A stretch of 43,225 nt of DNA, from NCBI GenBank assembly GCA_903825445.1, contig CAIKAS010000122.1:1-43225 (forward strand), in the 5' to 3' direction. Source of the DNA: an uncultured Acidobacteriia bacterium (GTDB lineage: Bacteria; Acidobacteriota; Terriglobia; Bryobacterales; Bryobacteraceae). Both the position numbers and the translations under genes were made by a program. Shown piece by piece: positions 27,466 through 39,147 of this stretch (the stretch's first letter is position 1; each line of letters starts with the position of its first letter). The notes under the pieces are model-generated. The model was not told the origin of the DNA, ran no database searches, and saw only the letters and a program-made list of their open reading frames with translations.

Positions 27466-28458
27466 CTACCGGCGCCCTCCACGAGATGCGCCCCCGCCGC
27501 CCGATTGTCTTTGCTGCAACTGCTGCGTCTGCTGCGTATGGGTCTCGTGCAATTGCTGCGTCTGTTGTTGGTGCTGCTGCTCCACTTGCTGGGTTTTCTC
27601 CGGAGGAGCCTTTTGTCTTGCGAGTTGCTGATGCTCCTTGTCCTGCGTCTGCTGAAGCTTCTGCCGTTCCTGATTTTGGGTGGCGACGAGTTTAACCTGC
27701 TCCTTCTGGTTACTCTGGTCCTGCTTTGCGTTTCCTGTCTTGGGCGCAACCGCTCGTTGAACGGGCGGCAGGTCCTTGGGATGGGCTGCCAGGTTGGGAC
27801 GGGCGGTTGCGGTAACCGGGGGCGCGCCGTGGTTAGCGGAAAGCCTTTGTTTCGGATCGTTGTGTGCCGCGTACGCGTGTTGAGTCTGAGCGGAGACAGG
27901 CGGAATATGCCGGCCCTTAGCGGCAGCTTCTTCCTCCGATGTGGCGCGAGCGTTGACCCCACCGTTACCGCCGTTGAAGCTGACACGGTTTGCGGTCTCA
28001 TTCACCCGTGTGTTGTAGACGTTATGGATTTGGTTGCTGTCTATCCTGTTCACGGTCGTGTTGTAGAAGAAGTGTCCGTTCTGCCAACGTCCGCCTTCAT
28101 AGCCATGACCGAAGTATCCGAAGCCATAGTCGATCCCGCCATAGAAGCCGACTGACAAGCCCCAGTAGCCGTCATTGAAAAAGTATCCTCCGTTGCCCCA
28201 ACCCCAATAGCCTGGAGTCCAGAGGAACCCGGGTTCGGGAGCCAGCACCCACGTGCCGGGGACCCAATAATAGTCGCCATCCCAAGCCCAATACCCTGGC
28301 GTCCAGATGTAACCATCGCCAGGACACATTGGCTGCTCGTATACGGGCAACTCGGGAGGTGCGATTGTCACAGCCACCCCAATCTGCGCGAAAGACGCAA
28401 CGGACAGCAAGAGTACAGCTCCTGTTAACAACATCCAACGAATCAATACACTGCGCAT
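27466..28458 (-). CDS. Secreted YXWGXW-repeat protein with Gln-rich C-terminus
   Basis: The ATG at 28458 follows GAGGTGACTTCG, a good ribosome site; a GTG nine bases upstream overlaps that site and is less likely. The product has about 330 residues and a signal peptide ending ASFAQ near residue 25. Three YXWGXW-type repeats follow: YIWTPGYW (50-57), YYWVPGTW (63-70) and FLWTPGYW (78-85). A Gly/Tyr/Phe-rich section comes next (YGFGYFGHGYEGGRWQNGHF). The C-terminal 110 residues are Gln/Lys/Thr-rich with QQ runs and end in GGGASRGGRR. YXWGXW proteins are exported and common in Acidobacteria and Proteobacteria; their role in the envelope is not known. It is divergent from the small acidic gene. 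Confidence 0.85.
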   Translation of the reverse strand: MRSVLIRWMLLTGAVLLLSVASFAQIGVAVTIAPPELPVYEQPMCPGDGYIWTPGYWAWDGDYYWVPGTWVLAPEPGFLWTPGYWGWGNGGYFFNDGYWGLSVGFYGGIDYGFGYFGHGYEGGRWQNGHFFYNTTVNRIDSNQIHNVYNTRVNETANRVSFNGGNGGVNARATSEEEAAAKGRHIPPVSAQTQHAYAAHNDPKQRLSANHGAPPVTATARPNLAAHPKDLPPVQRAVAPKTGNAKQDQSNQKEQVKLVATQNQERQKLQQTQDKEHQQLARQKAPPEKTQQVEQQHQQQTQQLHETHTQQTQQLQQRQSGGGGASRGGRR

Positions 28459-28570
28459 CGAAGTCACCTCGACGATTTCACGTGCACGCGGTCGCCCATT
28501 TCGTGGTTAATATGGCGGGCTATGTGAGATTCGATACGGAACCATCATGGGAGTAGTCTCAAATCTCCAT

Positions 28571-28591
28571 GGCTTTACCGATTGGTAAGCC
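28571..28591. promoter_or_regulatory. Inverted repeat in the divergent region before the small acidic gene
   Basis: TTACC and GGTAA surround a four-base GATT centre, and flanking GGC and GCC extend the dyad with one extra T. It lies 19 bases before the ATG at 28610 and 112 bases before the YXWGXW start. It could be an operator. The rest of the 151-base gap shows no clear promoter. Confidence 0.3.
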
Positions 28592-28609
28592 GCGTGCTGT
28601 GGCAGGTGT

Positions 28610-28885
28610 ATGAATAGTGAACTCAACCGAACGCACGCGGTCGTTTCGGTCAGAAACAGGCAGGGCGGCCCGGACTCAGCTGGCCAGAGCGGGGACACGC
28701 AGGGTCTGCCGGACAGTGAAGAGGGCGACTCCGAGAGCGTGACGGAACTGCTGGAAGAAGGGCAGTATTTCGAAGCGGAGGCAGTCCTTGGAGTGCAGGA
28801 TGCGCCTGATGCGGACGTGGCGGAAGTACACACTACGCAGGTCCGCGAGGACGATGTGCCTTCGGAATATCTGGACAGGGATTAG
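28610..28885 (+). CDS. Possible small acidic protein of unknown function
   Basis: The 91-residue frame is strongly acidic in its second half (SVTELLEEGQYFEAEAVLGV, DAPDADVAEVHTTQVREDD, VPSEYLDRD). It looks like a real soluble protein, not a shadow: the opposite strand frames here are Ser/Cys/Arg-rich and start without ribosome sites. The ATG is preceded by GGCAGGTGT, a modest ribosome site. I do not recognise a named family. It ends 38 bases before the convergent end of the P-type ATPase gene. The first 35 residues are low-complexity, so the start could be later. Confidence 0.5.
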   Translation: MNSELNRTHAVVSVRNRQGGPDSAGQSGDTQGLPDSEEGDSESVTELLEEGQYFEAEAVLGVQDAPDADVAEVHTTQVREDDVPSEYLDRD

Positions 28886-28923
28886 ATTCCGCTCACACAC
28901 CAGGACGAATCGCGGTGTTGGCT

Positions 28924-31296
28924 TCATCCTATCGCCAGACGTCTGAACACCGGACCTTTTACGAGGTCCACCACAAAAGCAAAGACAACGGCGACCCCGA
29001 GAACTCCTCCAACCGCCATCACTGGCAGTGGGTTCATGGCGATTCCGCAAATCGCCAGTGTTGCGGCAATCGCCAAATCGACCACGGAAGATAAAACAAG
29101 CCATCGGCTCGGTCGAGTTGACCCCAAACGTCCGCGTTCGCGATTCGTGTAAGTTGTTGCCTGATTGCCAAATACAACAGCGACGAAGGCAAGAGTCCGC
29201 AACGTGCCGATATCAAAGCCCATCCGGAGCTTGCCGGTGAGAAGCACTGCGACGCAAAACACCAGTTCGGAAACACCCACGAAGACACCGGCGATCGTTA
29301 ACGCGCCTATTCGCCAGGCGTTCGGCGTGGGGGACGGCCGCACGTTATCGGTGGTGAGTGACATGCCGAGCAGATCGCCCGTAAGCATAACGATCACCAT
29401 CAGCATAGGCGTGAGAATAGCGTGTCCGGTGATGATCAGTCCGAGAGCCAGAAAGAACACCTGAACTATTTTCTTGGTGATCGAGTTAAGGGTATAGGTC
29501 AGGATGCGCTGGAAGGTGACACGCCCTTCCCTGACCGATGCCACAATACCGCCAAGTCCAGGCTTGGTCAAAACAATGCCTGCTGCCGATTTGGCAACAT
29601 CGGTGGCAGTCGATACCGCAATTCCCATTTGGGCCTGACGCAACGCCGGTCCGTCGTTGGCGCCGTCGCCGCACATCCCAACGGCGTGACCAGCCTTTTG
29701 AAACGCTTTCACCAGGTTGTACTTCCCTTCAGGGAGAACCCCTGCGAAGATCGCAAACGTGCCCGGCTGCACGTCGACTGTTATCGGCCCTGGAGGGGAA
29801 ACTGTGGTATCCATCCCGACCGCATGGGCCACGATGCTGGCGGTAGCCGGCGCGTCGCCTGTCACCATGACAGTCCTCACTCCAAGAGTACGAAGTTCCG
29901 CGATAAGTGCGGATGAATCCGCGCGTGGCGGATCGCTCAGGGCAACGAGTCCGGCCATCTTCATCGCTCCCGTCGTGCCTACCGCGACGGCCAACACGCG
30001 GAAACCCTGCGCCTCCAGTTCGCCTGCCATCTTGTTCGCGTCGGTGGCTCCAGAACCCGCCGATGCAGATGCTTGCGTGAGTGGAAGTACGGCACTGAAG
30101 GCTCCCTTGACTACGCGGACCGTCGCGCCATCCGCCTCCGTCGCGCTCGCCTCCGAGGTCTTCGTCGCCGGATCGAATGGCACGAACTTAACCAGTTGTG
30201 GCAAATCTCCGGCAGTCTTCTTTGCGGAGGCGGCCCGGATAGCAGCATCGACGGGATCCTGCCCACCATCTGAACTTGTGAGCGCGGCAAGCCCCAGGAC
30301 GTGAGCCTCGTCGAACCCGGACATAGCGCGAACCGCGGTGACCGTCAGAGCATTCTGCGTGAGCGTACCGGTTTTATCCGCGCAGAGAATATCGATTGAG
30401 GCGGCCTCATCCACTGCCGAGAGCCTGGTTGGAAGAACGTCCAGCTTAGCGAGAGCCTTCGCGCCGATCGCCGCGGCAAGCGTAAAGGTCGCCGGCAGTG
30501 CAACAGGGATCGATGCGAGAATCGCCGTGAGTACGAGCGGAATGATTTCCGCAACCGGCATTTTCAGCATATGCGCGTAGGCGACCAGCAGAAGGACAAT
30601 GCAGCCGTTGCAGACAGCAAGATTCCTCACAACCCGTAGAACTGCCTTTTGCTGAGAGCTTTCGGCGTGCGCTGTCCGAACCAGTTCCGCCGTGCGTCCA
30701 AACTTCGTGCGGGCTCCAGTCGCTGTGATCTCCGCAGTGGCTTCGCCGCGCCGCACAAGCGCGCCTGCATACGTCTCAAAACCGGCGCCCGCTTCTACAG
30801 GAACCGATTCGCCAGTGAGTATCGATTGGTCGATTAATATGGAGCCGCCAGTGAGGCGTACGTCGGCGGCAATCACCGCTCCGAGCGAAAGCTTCAGAAC
30901 ATCTCCCACCACTAATTGAGTGACGGGCACGGTAGTCCACGTGTTGTCGCGCCTGACGGTGGCGTTCAGCGCGAGTCGTGATTTAAGCGCGGCAAGGGTT
31001 GCCTGAGCGTGCCCTTCCTGAAAGAATCCGAGCATGGCGTTGAATGCCAGCAGAGCACCGATGATCGCTGCCTCCACATACTTGCCGAGCAGCACTTCCA
31101 TTACAATCGCGGCCTCCAGCATGCATGGAACCGGCGCCCACAATTGGGCCAGCATCCGGCGGAGTGGATGTACGGAGGTATCGGGCATTGCGTTAGGGCC
31201 GAATTTATCCAGCCGCTGACGGGCTTCGTCGCCCGTGAGACCAGTCGGGGGCGGGGCATCTTTCGCCGGAGATGCCGTAGTAATTGGGTGATCCAT
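28924..31296 (-). CDS. Plasma-membrane H+-ATPase, P-type class IIIA
   Basis: This 790-residue P-type ATPase pumps ions using a phospho-aspartate cycle. In order it shows the N-terminal PMA-like segment GLTGDEARQRLDKFGPNAMP, the actuator TGES at 161-164, the TM4 PVALP (264-268), the phosphorylation site D307 in CADKTGTLTQN, and the hinge GDGANDGPALRQAQMGIAVS. The sequence style and length match archaeal, bacterial and plant/fungal proton pumps, not heavy-metal or calcium pumps, so proton export is expected from the cytoplasm. AAAGGACCAT precedes the ATG, a strong ribosome site. It starts 20 bases after atpG stops and so is the last gene of the long operon. Proton specificity is from family likeness only. 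Confidence 0.93.
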   Translation of the reverse strand: MDHPITTASPAKDAPPPTGLTGDEARQRLDKFGPNAMPDTSVHPLRRMLAQLWAPVPCMLEAAIVMEVLLGKYVEAAIIGALLAFNAMLGFFQEGHAQATLAALKSRLALNATVRRDNTWTTVPVTQLVVGDVLKLSLGAVIAADVRLTGGSILIDQSILTGESVPVEAGAGFETYAGALVRRGEATAEITATGARTKFGRTAELVRTAHAESSQQKAVLRVVRNLAVCNGCIVLLLVAYAHMLKMPVAEIIPLVLTAILASIPVALPATFTLAAAIGAKALAKLDVLPTRLSAVDEAASIDILCADKTGTLTQNALTVTAVRAMSGFDEAHVLGLAALTSSDGGQDPVDAAIRAASAKKTAGDLPQLVKFVPFDPATKTSEASATEADGATVRVVKGAFSAVLPLTQASASAGSGATDANKMAGELEAQGFRVLAVAVGTTGAMKMAGLVALSDPPRADSSALIAELRTLGVRTVMVTGDAPATASIVAHAVGMDTTVSPPGPITVDVQPGTFAIFAGVLPEGKYNLVKAFQKAGHAVGMCGDGANDGPALRQAQMGIAVSTATDVAKSAAGIVLTKPGLGGIVASVREGRVTFQRILTYTLNSITKKIVQVFFLALGLIITGHAILTPMLMVIVMLTGDLLGMSLTTDNVRPSPTPNAWRIGALTIAGVFVGVSELVFCVAVLLTGKLRMGFDIGTLRTLAFVAVVFGNQATTYTNRERGRLGSTRPSRWLVLSSVVDLAIAATLAICGIAMNPLPVMAVGGVLGVAVVFAFVVDLVKGPVFRRLAIG

Positions 31297-31316
31297 ATGG
31301 TCCTTTACTACTTCTA

Positions 31317-32225
31317 CTACTTCCGGGAGCCAGCCATGGCCTCGAAGCCGGACACCACGTCGAAGAGTTCCTCGTCAATTCCACTCTGGCGCAAACTGTG
31401 AAATGTGCTCTGAAGACTCTCCAGCAGGTCTTTGATATTCTTCTCCGCCCGTTCCATCGCCGCCAGACGGCTCGCATTTTCGCTCGCCAGCGATTCGGCG
31501 CACGCCTGGAACAGCGAGATGAAAAGATATTCGCGGATGAGCGCGCGGAGCGTCCCTGTTTTGTTCTTCATTCCTCCGCCTCGCATAACCTCCGGCAGGC
31601 TCCCTGTCGGCCAGGGAAGTTTAGCCAGTCCTTGTTGCCATTGGGCATCGAGCGGCAACAGCCGCTGACTGACTGGCTCATACAGTGCGCCGGACTTCGG
31701 GCGGTTGTGGAAGACGAAGAGCCGCGCATACTCGCGCGCCGCCCGTCGCGCCTCGCTTTCGATCTGTATTTGCCCCACCAGCGGCGTGATGGCATTGACG
31801 GAATTCGGCACGCTGAAAAGTCCCATCAGCGGCAGACCGGCATCCGCCAGTCGCGAGTGCACGCGTTCGCCAACCGCCCAGACCTCGGGTTTTCCGGGCT
31901 GTGCCGCGAGCGTATGAATCGCAAAATCGGCGATCACTTCATTAAACTGGCCGACCAGTCCCTGGTCCGAGCCAAACACGATGGCGCCGATTGTCCCCGA
32001 TTCGCCTTTTGTTTTCAGTTCCACAGTCGGCGCAGTCGGTTCGCTCTCCCTGCAACACGCACCTAATCCGAGTTCGACGGTCCGATAGTAGTCGCCCAGC
32101 GCCTGAACCGATTTTTCATACTGCCCGATGCTGGAAGCTGCCAGCGCCTTCATAGTGCGGACGACGGACTGAAGGTCCCCGGCACTTTCAATCTTTCGGC
32201 GCAGGCCCTCCGTGCTGTTGCTCAC
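31317..32225 (-). CDS. atpG: N-ATPase gamma subunit
   Basis: The 302-residue central stalk subunit transmits rotation between the c-ring and the alpha/beta head. The N-terminal helix reads [20 protein letters not shown], and the C-terminal helix contains [22 protein letters not shown], both classical gamma motifs. Between them lies the Rossmann-like domain ([20 protein letters not shown]). The ATG overlaps the atpA stop by four bases. It is the last gene of the ATPase block and is followed by the P-type ATPase. It is more diverged than housekeeping gamma subunits, as expected for N-ATPases. Confidence 0.93.
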   Translation of the reverse strand: MSNSTEGLRRKIESAGDLQSVVRTMKALAASSIGQYEKSVQALGDYYRTVELGLGACCRESEPTAPTVELKTKGESGTIGAIVFGSDQGLVGQFNEVIADFAIHTLAAQPGKPEVWAVGERVHSRLADAGLPLMGLFSVPNSVNAITPLVGQIQIESEARRAAREYARLFVFHNRPKSGALYEPVSQRLLPLDAQWQQGLAKLPWPTGSLPEVMRGGGMKNKTGTLRALIREYLFISLFQACAESLASENASRLAAMERAEKNIKDLLESLQSTFHSLRQSGIDEELFDVVSGFEAMAGSRK

Positions 32226-33853
32226 GGCTTTTTGGCACCGGAAGGTCCGGGAATGGGTTTGGACTCCACATGCGCCTCAGGTGTTGGTTTGGGCTCGGTC
32301 TTGTCTTCCGGTTTCGGCGCAGGTTTCGGCTGGAACGAGGCGAGCGCTTTCCGCGCGATTTCAATTACCGCGTTTCGATCTTCGTCGCTCAGTTTGGGAG
32401 CGGTCCCGAATCGTGCCGCAACCTCCGCCGGTATCCCCGCTGCCGCTTCCTGCACGGCGTGTTCGGCCTCCGGCATCTTCTCGAGCGGCACGTTGTCAAA
32501 GAGCTCCGCGCTCAACGCCAGCAATACTGTGATCTGAGCCGGCACAGCCACCGGCGCGGATTCCGGCTGTTTGAGACACTCCCGGATTCGCCGCCCATGT
32601 TCAATGATCTTTCGCGTGCCTTCATCCAGGCGAGCACCGAACCTTGCGAACGTTTCCAGTTCGAGAAACTGTGCGTAGGCAAGTTTCAGATCGCCCGCCA
32701 CCGCGCGGTAAGGTGCCCTCTGCGCCTTGCCGCCAACACGCGAAACGGATTTACCCACGTCCACCGCCGGCAGGACGCCCAACTCAAACAGCGACGGTGA
32801 CACGTATATCTGGCCATCCGTAATCGAAATCAGGTTAGTCGGGATATAGGCCGAGATATCCTGCGCTTCAGTTTCAATAATGGGCAGCGCTGTCAGCGAA
32901 CCGCCGCCGAGGTCCTTATGCAGGTGAGTAGCACGCTCCAGCAACCGCGAATGTATGTAGAAGATGTCGCCGGGAAAGGCCTCGCGTCCGGGTGGTCGGC
33001 GAAGTAACAGGGAAAGCTCGCGGTAAGCGCGGGCATGCTGCGTCAGGTCGTCGTACACGATCAGCACGTCCCGGCCGGTTTCCATGAAATACTCCGCGAT
33101 GCTGGTCGCGGCGTAGGGTGTTATGTACAAGAGGCCAGGCGCATCGTTGCCTTCGGCCACCACAACGACGGTATAGTCCATCGCCCCTTTGGCCGCAAGA
33201 TTGGCCACCACTTTTGCGACGGCGGACGCGCGCTGGCCGATTGCACAATAAACGCACAATACGTTCTGGCCGCGCTGGTTCAGGATGGTATCGATCGCGA
33301 TGGTCGTCTTGCCGGTCTGCCGGTCGCCCAAAATCAGTTCCCGCTGACCGCGTCCGATCGGAATCAGCGCATCCACGACCTTAAGACCAGTCTGGAGCGG
33401 CACGTTCACTGGCGCGCGGTCCATGATGGCCGCCGCAGGCCGCTCGATCGGCAAACGCTTTTCGGAAGCTACCGGTCCTTTACCGTCCAGAGGCTGGCCA
33501 AGCGGATTGATGACCCGCCCGAGCAACCCATCACCTACGGCCACATCCATCACGCGGCCCGTGCGCTCAACCTGGTCGCCGGCATGCAAATCCGAGTATT
33601 CGCCCAACAACACGACGCCGATTTCATTCTCATCCACGTTGAAAGCGATACCGAATACGCCGCCCGGAAATTCCAGCAGTTCGTCGTAACCCGCGCCGGG
33701 AAGGCCGGAAACCGCGGCGATGCCATTCGAAACGCTTGTGATCGTGCCTGTCTCGCGCGGCACCAGTTCAGGCACGTAGGCTTCCGTTGCCTCCCTGATG
33801 ACGGCAAACTCCCGGTCGAACACGTTCCGAAGGCTCTGTGTTTCCTTGATCAT
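32222..33853 (-). CDS. atpA: N-ATPase alpha subunit with Pro/Lys-rich tail
   Basis: The 543-residue non-catalytic nucleotide-binding subunit has a Walker A at 176-183 (GDRQTGKT), the segment [15 protein letters not shown], and [19 protein letters not shown] with the Walker B Asp. The signature [23 protein letters not shown] and a C-terminal helical domain follow. The last 38 residues or so (from [20 protein letters not shown] onward) are Pro, Lys and Glu-rich and have no counterpart in ordinary alpha subunits. Its ATG overlaps the atpF stop by four bases and its stop overlaps the atpG start. The tail resembles those on AtpF and AtpD in this operon. Confidence 0.96.
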   Translation of the reverse strand: MIKETQSLRNVFDREFAVIREATEAYVPELVPRETGTITSVSNGIAAVSGLPGAGYDELLEFPGGVFGIAFNVDENEIGVVLLGEYSDLHAGDQVERTGRVMDVAVGDGLLGRVINPLGQPLDGKGPVASEKRLPIERPAAAIMDRAPVNVPLQTGLKVVDALIPIGRGQRELILGDRQTGKTTIAIDTILNQRGQNVLCVYCAIGQRASAVAKVVANLAAKGAMDYTVVVVAEGNDAPGLLYITPYAATSIAEYFMETGRDVLIVYDDLTQHARAYRELSLLLRRPPGREAFPGDIFYIHSRLLERATHLHKDLGGGSLTALPIIETEAQDISAYIPTNLISITDGQIYVSPSLFELGVLPAVDVGKSVSRVGGKAQRAPYRAVAGDLKLAYAQFLELETFARFGARLDEGTRKIIEHGRRIRECLKQPESAPVAVPAQITVLLALSAELFDNVPLEKMPEAEHAVQEAAAGIPAEVAARFGTAPKLSDEDRNAVIEIARKALASFQPKPAPKPEDKTEPKPTPEAHVESKPIPGPSGAKKP

Positions 33854-34734
33854 TGGCTCTTTGGCAGAGGCTCGGGTTCAGGCACAGGGGCGACCTGTGG
33901 TTTGGTCTCCGGTCCGGAGTTGGTCTTATCAGGTTCGGGCTTGGTGATATTAGGTGCGGACTTCGTCTCGGGTTTCTCCTTCTGCTTCCAAAGTTCGCCG
34001 ACGCTCTTTTCCATCGACGCAAGATAGTCCGTGATGCTCCACCCCACTTTTTGTCCATTCGTGGTCAGTTCGATGCCTGCGACAAGATCCGGCGCAGTCT
34101 CGAACCGGACGGGGACCTCCGCTGCGAACGTTTCATTGAGAGCATTCTGTATTGCGGCGCGCTGTTCCGTGGGTATATCGAACGCACTACACACCAGAGC
34201 GGGTTCGACGGACGTCTTGAGTGCTGCCGCAAAGCATTCCTTCGCCTTGCCGTTCAGCGAATGCACGCGACGGGTGAACACCTCTCCAATACGCTCTTCC
34301 AGGCTCACCGTGGCCAAGTCCGCCAGTGCCTTTCGGGCGATGGCAAAGACTTCATCGCGCGTCCGGTTACTGATGGCCCGATCTAGATTCTTAGCTTCGC
34401 TGATCAATCCATCCTGGCGTTTGGCGCTTAACGCATCGGCAGCTTTTCGCGCTTCGTCCAGCAGTCGCGCGCGCTCGGTTTTCGCTTCCTCGGTCGCCTT
34501 GGTCAGCAGCGCGCCCCGCTCCTTCTCAAAGTCTTCGTTCTTGCGCTGGAACTCATCGCGGTCCTTCTGTGCCTCCGCTTTTCGCGCGGCGGCATCCGAA
34601 AGTTCGGCCGCTACCAGCTTCTCTCTCGCGTCGATGGCATCCAAAACAGGCTTGTACAGAAAGCGCTTCATCAGCCAGACAAGGATGAGGAAGTTGAGCG
34701 CCTGTGCACCGACGGTAAACCAATCGATCAGCAT
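33850..34734 (-). CDS. atpF: N-ATPase b subunit with delta-like C-terminal domain
   Basis: The 294-residue stator protein starts with a membrane anchor ([20 protein letters not shown], about 8-27) and the b-type sequence [19 protein letters not shown] long charged coiled coil runs to about 165. Residues about 170-245 do not look like b; [21 protein letters not shown] and [20 protein letters not shown] with [13 protein letters not shown] resemble the delta subunit C-terminal domain. The last 45 residues are Lys/Pro/Glu-rich (from [10 protein letters not shown] to [10 protein letters not shown]). No separate delta gene is present, so this protein probably does both jobs. It sits four bases after atpE and overlaps atpA. 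Confidence 0.9.
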   Translation of the reverse strand: MLIDWFTVGAQALNFLILVWLMKRFLYKPVLDAIDAREKLVAAELSDAAARKAEAQKDRDEFQRKNEDFEKERGALLTKATEEAKTERARLLDEARKAADALSAKRQDGLISEAKNLDRAISNRTRDEVFAIARKALADLATVSLEERIGEVFTRRVHSLNGKAKECFAAALKTSVEPALVCSAFDIPTEQRAAIQNALNETFAAEVPVRFETAPDLVAGIELTTNGQKVGWSITDYLASMEKSVGELWKQKEKPETKSAPNITKPEPDKTNSGPETKPQVAPVPEPEPLPKSQ

Positions 34735-34738
34735 GAGT

Positions 34739-35020
34739 TCACTTTCCCGGCGCCTGCGCGATGACGTGGTTCCAGAAGGGGTTGGCGAAAATGAGAATCA
34801 TCGAGACCACGAAGCAATAGATCGCGGTGGACTCGATCATTGCGAGGCCCACAAACAAGGTTCGGGTGATCGTCGCGGAGGCATCTGGCTGCTGAGCGAG
34901 CGCAGTGAGCGCGGTCGCTACGGACCTCCCTTCACTAAGCGCCGGGGCCAGGCATCCAAAGCTGGTGGTCACCCCGGCGGTGATGATTGATGCTATAGCG
35001 ATTGATGTAGGCGTATCCAT
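34739..35020 (-). CDS. atpE: N-ATPase c subunit (rotor ring)
   Basis: The 93-residue hairpin of two membrane helices forms the ion-carrying ring. Helix 1 includes FGCLAPALSEGRSVATAL with E30. Helix 2 includes GLAMIESTAIYCFVV with E63, S64, T65 and Y68. The E-S-T-x-x-Y set matches the Na+-site residues of Ilyobacter tartaricus c subunit, but helix 1 has Glu where that protein has Gln32. Two-carboxylate sites are known in N-ATPases, including a proton-binding one, so the ion cannot be settled from sequence. AAAAAGGACCCAT before the ATG is the strongest ribosome site in the block, as expected for the many-copy subunit. Confidence 0.95.
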   Translation of the reverse strand: MDTPTSIAIASIITAGVTTSFGCLAPALSEGRSVATALTALAQQPDASATITRTLFVGLAMIESTAIYCFVVSMILIFANPFWNHVIAQAPGK

Positions 35021-35040
35021 ATGGGTCCTTTTTGAGGCTC

Positions 35041-35742
35041 TCAGGGTGCCGGCGCAGGCTCAACGCCCGCCCTCGGCTTGCGTGTACGAATGGCGGCCGC
35101 GATGTAGACCGCCGCCAGAATACTAAAGATGTAGGCCTGGACCATTCCGGTGAGCAGCCCCAACAACGTCATGAAGACGGGAAAGACGAACGGAGTGATG
35201 GTCAGGAGGATGGCGATAATCATCGCGCCGCTCATCATGTTGCCGAACAGGCGGACCGCCAGCGCCAGGGTTCGTGAAAACTCGCTGATGATGTTGAATG
35301 GCAGCATGATAACCGTCGGCTGCACGTAAGACTTCAGATAGCCACGCATACCCTGGTCCTCGATTCCGAACAGCGGCACCGCTACGAACACGCTGAATGC
35401 GAGGGCCGCGGTGGTCGAAAGCGAGCCTGTTGGAGGCGAGTAGCCAGGGATAATCGTGCAGATGCTGGCCATGGCCACGAAGAGAAAAAGCGTACCCACA
35501 AAACCGATATACTTTTCGGGGTGCGGGAGGCCGACCTCCTGGATCTGTTGATTGATCCCGGTCACGACGATTTCAAGCAGATTCTGCCAACGCGTCCGGT
35601 CCAGTCCCGTGGAAAGACTGCGCGTGATGAGCCTCGAACCGACAACCATCAGGATCATCAGCCCCCACGTAAACGCTATGGTTCCATTGATTTTGAACAA
35701 CCCATGTTGCCAGAAGATCATCTGATCGGGACTAAGGCGCAT
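35041..35742 (-). CDS. atpB: N-ATPase a subunit
   Basis: The 233-residue membrane stator subunit forms the ion half-channels against the c-ring. The essential arginine is R164 in RTLALAVRLFGNMMSGAM, matching Arg210 of the E. coli subunit. Six or so membrane helices are visible, ending SILAAVYIAAAI. I chose the ATG at 35742, which follows GAGAGGCAAACC; the frame is open to a TTG at 35760. The start lies inside the last codons of atpR (11-base overlap). The C-terminus is short and basic with a few Pro (RKPRAGVEPAPAP). It precedes atpE by 20 bases. Confidence 0.95.
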   Translation of the reverse strand: MRLSPDQMIFWQHGLFKINGTIAFTWGLMILMVVGSRLITRSLSTGLDRTRWQNLLEIVVTGINQQIQEVGLPHPEKYIGFVGTLFLFVAMASICTIIPGYSPPTGSLSTTAALAFSVFVAVPLFGIEDQGMRGYLKSYVQPTVIMLPFNIISEFSRTLALAVRLFGNMMSGAMIIAILLTITPFVFPVFMTLLGLLTGMVQAYIFSILAAVYIAAAIRTRKPRAGVEPAPAP

Positions 35743-36043
35743 GGTTTGCCTCTCGCGCAACGGGGGCCTGATAAGTGCCGGCCCGCGTCATCCATGTCAC
35801 GGCCGCGCGCGCCAGGACAAACCCAGCCAGGCACGCTGCCGTCCTGTCCCAACGCTTCCCGGAAACGAAATAGAATCCGGCGAGAGTAATGCCTGTTCGA
35901 AGCAGGAAGCTGCCCAGGAACCACAGTCCCGGCCGATCCGAAGCGACGCCTTTGGCCACCGCCCACCAAAGGCCTCCGAAGAACATCCCTCCGAGGGCAG
36001 CCCCCGCCAGGCACGACAGCGCCAACGTCAGAGTGTCACTCAT
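35732..36043 (-). CDS. atpR: N-ATPase accessory membrane subunit AtpR
   Basis: The 103-residue protein has three hydrophobic helices: LTLALSCLAGAALGGMFFGG, LWFLGSFLLRTGITLAGFYF and AACLAGFVLARAAVTWM. Intramembrane arginines R49 and R79 are the hallmark of AtpR. The family occurs only with N-ATPases and is proposed to interact with the ion-binding carboxylate of the c subunit or to help ring assembly. It overlaps atpQ by eight bases and atpB by eleven. Its presence confirms the N-ATPase type. Confidence 0.92.
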   Translation of the reverse strand: MSDTLTLALSCLAGAALGGMFFGGLWWAVAKGVASDRPGLWFLGSFLLRTGITLAGFYFVSGKRWDRTAACLAGFVLARAAVTWMTRAGTYQAPVAREANHAP

Positions 36044-36345
36044 CCTTGTCCTCCGGTTCGTCCCGCATCGCTTCGTCTTCCTTCGCTACCCAGTGCCACG
36101 CATTCAGGCAGCCAATCGCGAGGCCGCCCACCAGCAACGCCAGCGTCCAGCCATGCTTGCCTGGGTAATGCGCATCGAGCCATATGCCAACTGCGGCTCC
36201 AAGCAGTGTCGGTACGGCAACCGACCAGCCGATCAAACCCATCATTCCCAGGCCGAACCAGACACCCTGTGTGGATTTGCGCGCCCGGATCTTACGCGTG
36301 GCCTTCACGCCGATCTCATCCGCGAATGCCGGTTTGTTCTTCTGG

Positions 36346-36353
<8 letters not shown>
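36036..36353 (-). CDS. atpQ: N-ATPase accessory membrane subunit AtpQ
   Basis: The 105-residue protein has two membrane helices (GLGMMGLIGWSVAVPTLLGA, then HGWTLALLVGGLAIGCLNAW) between a basic N-terminus and an acidic C-terminus (EDEAMRDEPEDKDE). The layout matches the AtpQ/F0F1 subunit family related to AtpI, which may help c-ring assembly or magnesium uptake. It overlaps atpC at its start by eight bases and atpR at its end by eight bases. The gene order identifies it as much as the sequence does. Confidence 0.88.

Positions 36354-39143
<2,790 letters not shown>

Positions 39144-39147
<4 letters not shown>

Noticed and set aside
27505..28155. Leucine-rich 216-codon frame on the plus strand
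   Set aside because: It is the antisense of the Gln-rich tail of the YXWGXW protein; CAG and CAA codons read backwards give the Leu runs, so the apparent membrane protein is an artefact.
28924..31296. Calcium or heavy-metal P-type ATPase
   Set aside because: There is no metal-binding N-terminal domain and no CPC motif; TM4 has PVALP and the overall length fits the proton-pump class III.
33035..34990. Two long plus-strand frames opposite atpA and atpF
   Set aside because: Both are antisense to clear ATPase subunits and have no recognisable domain.
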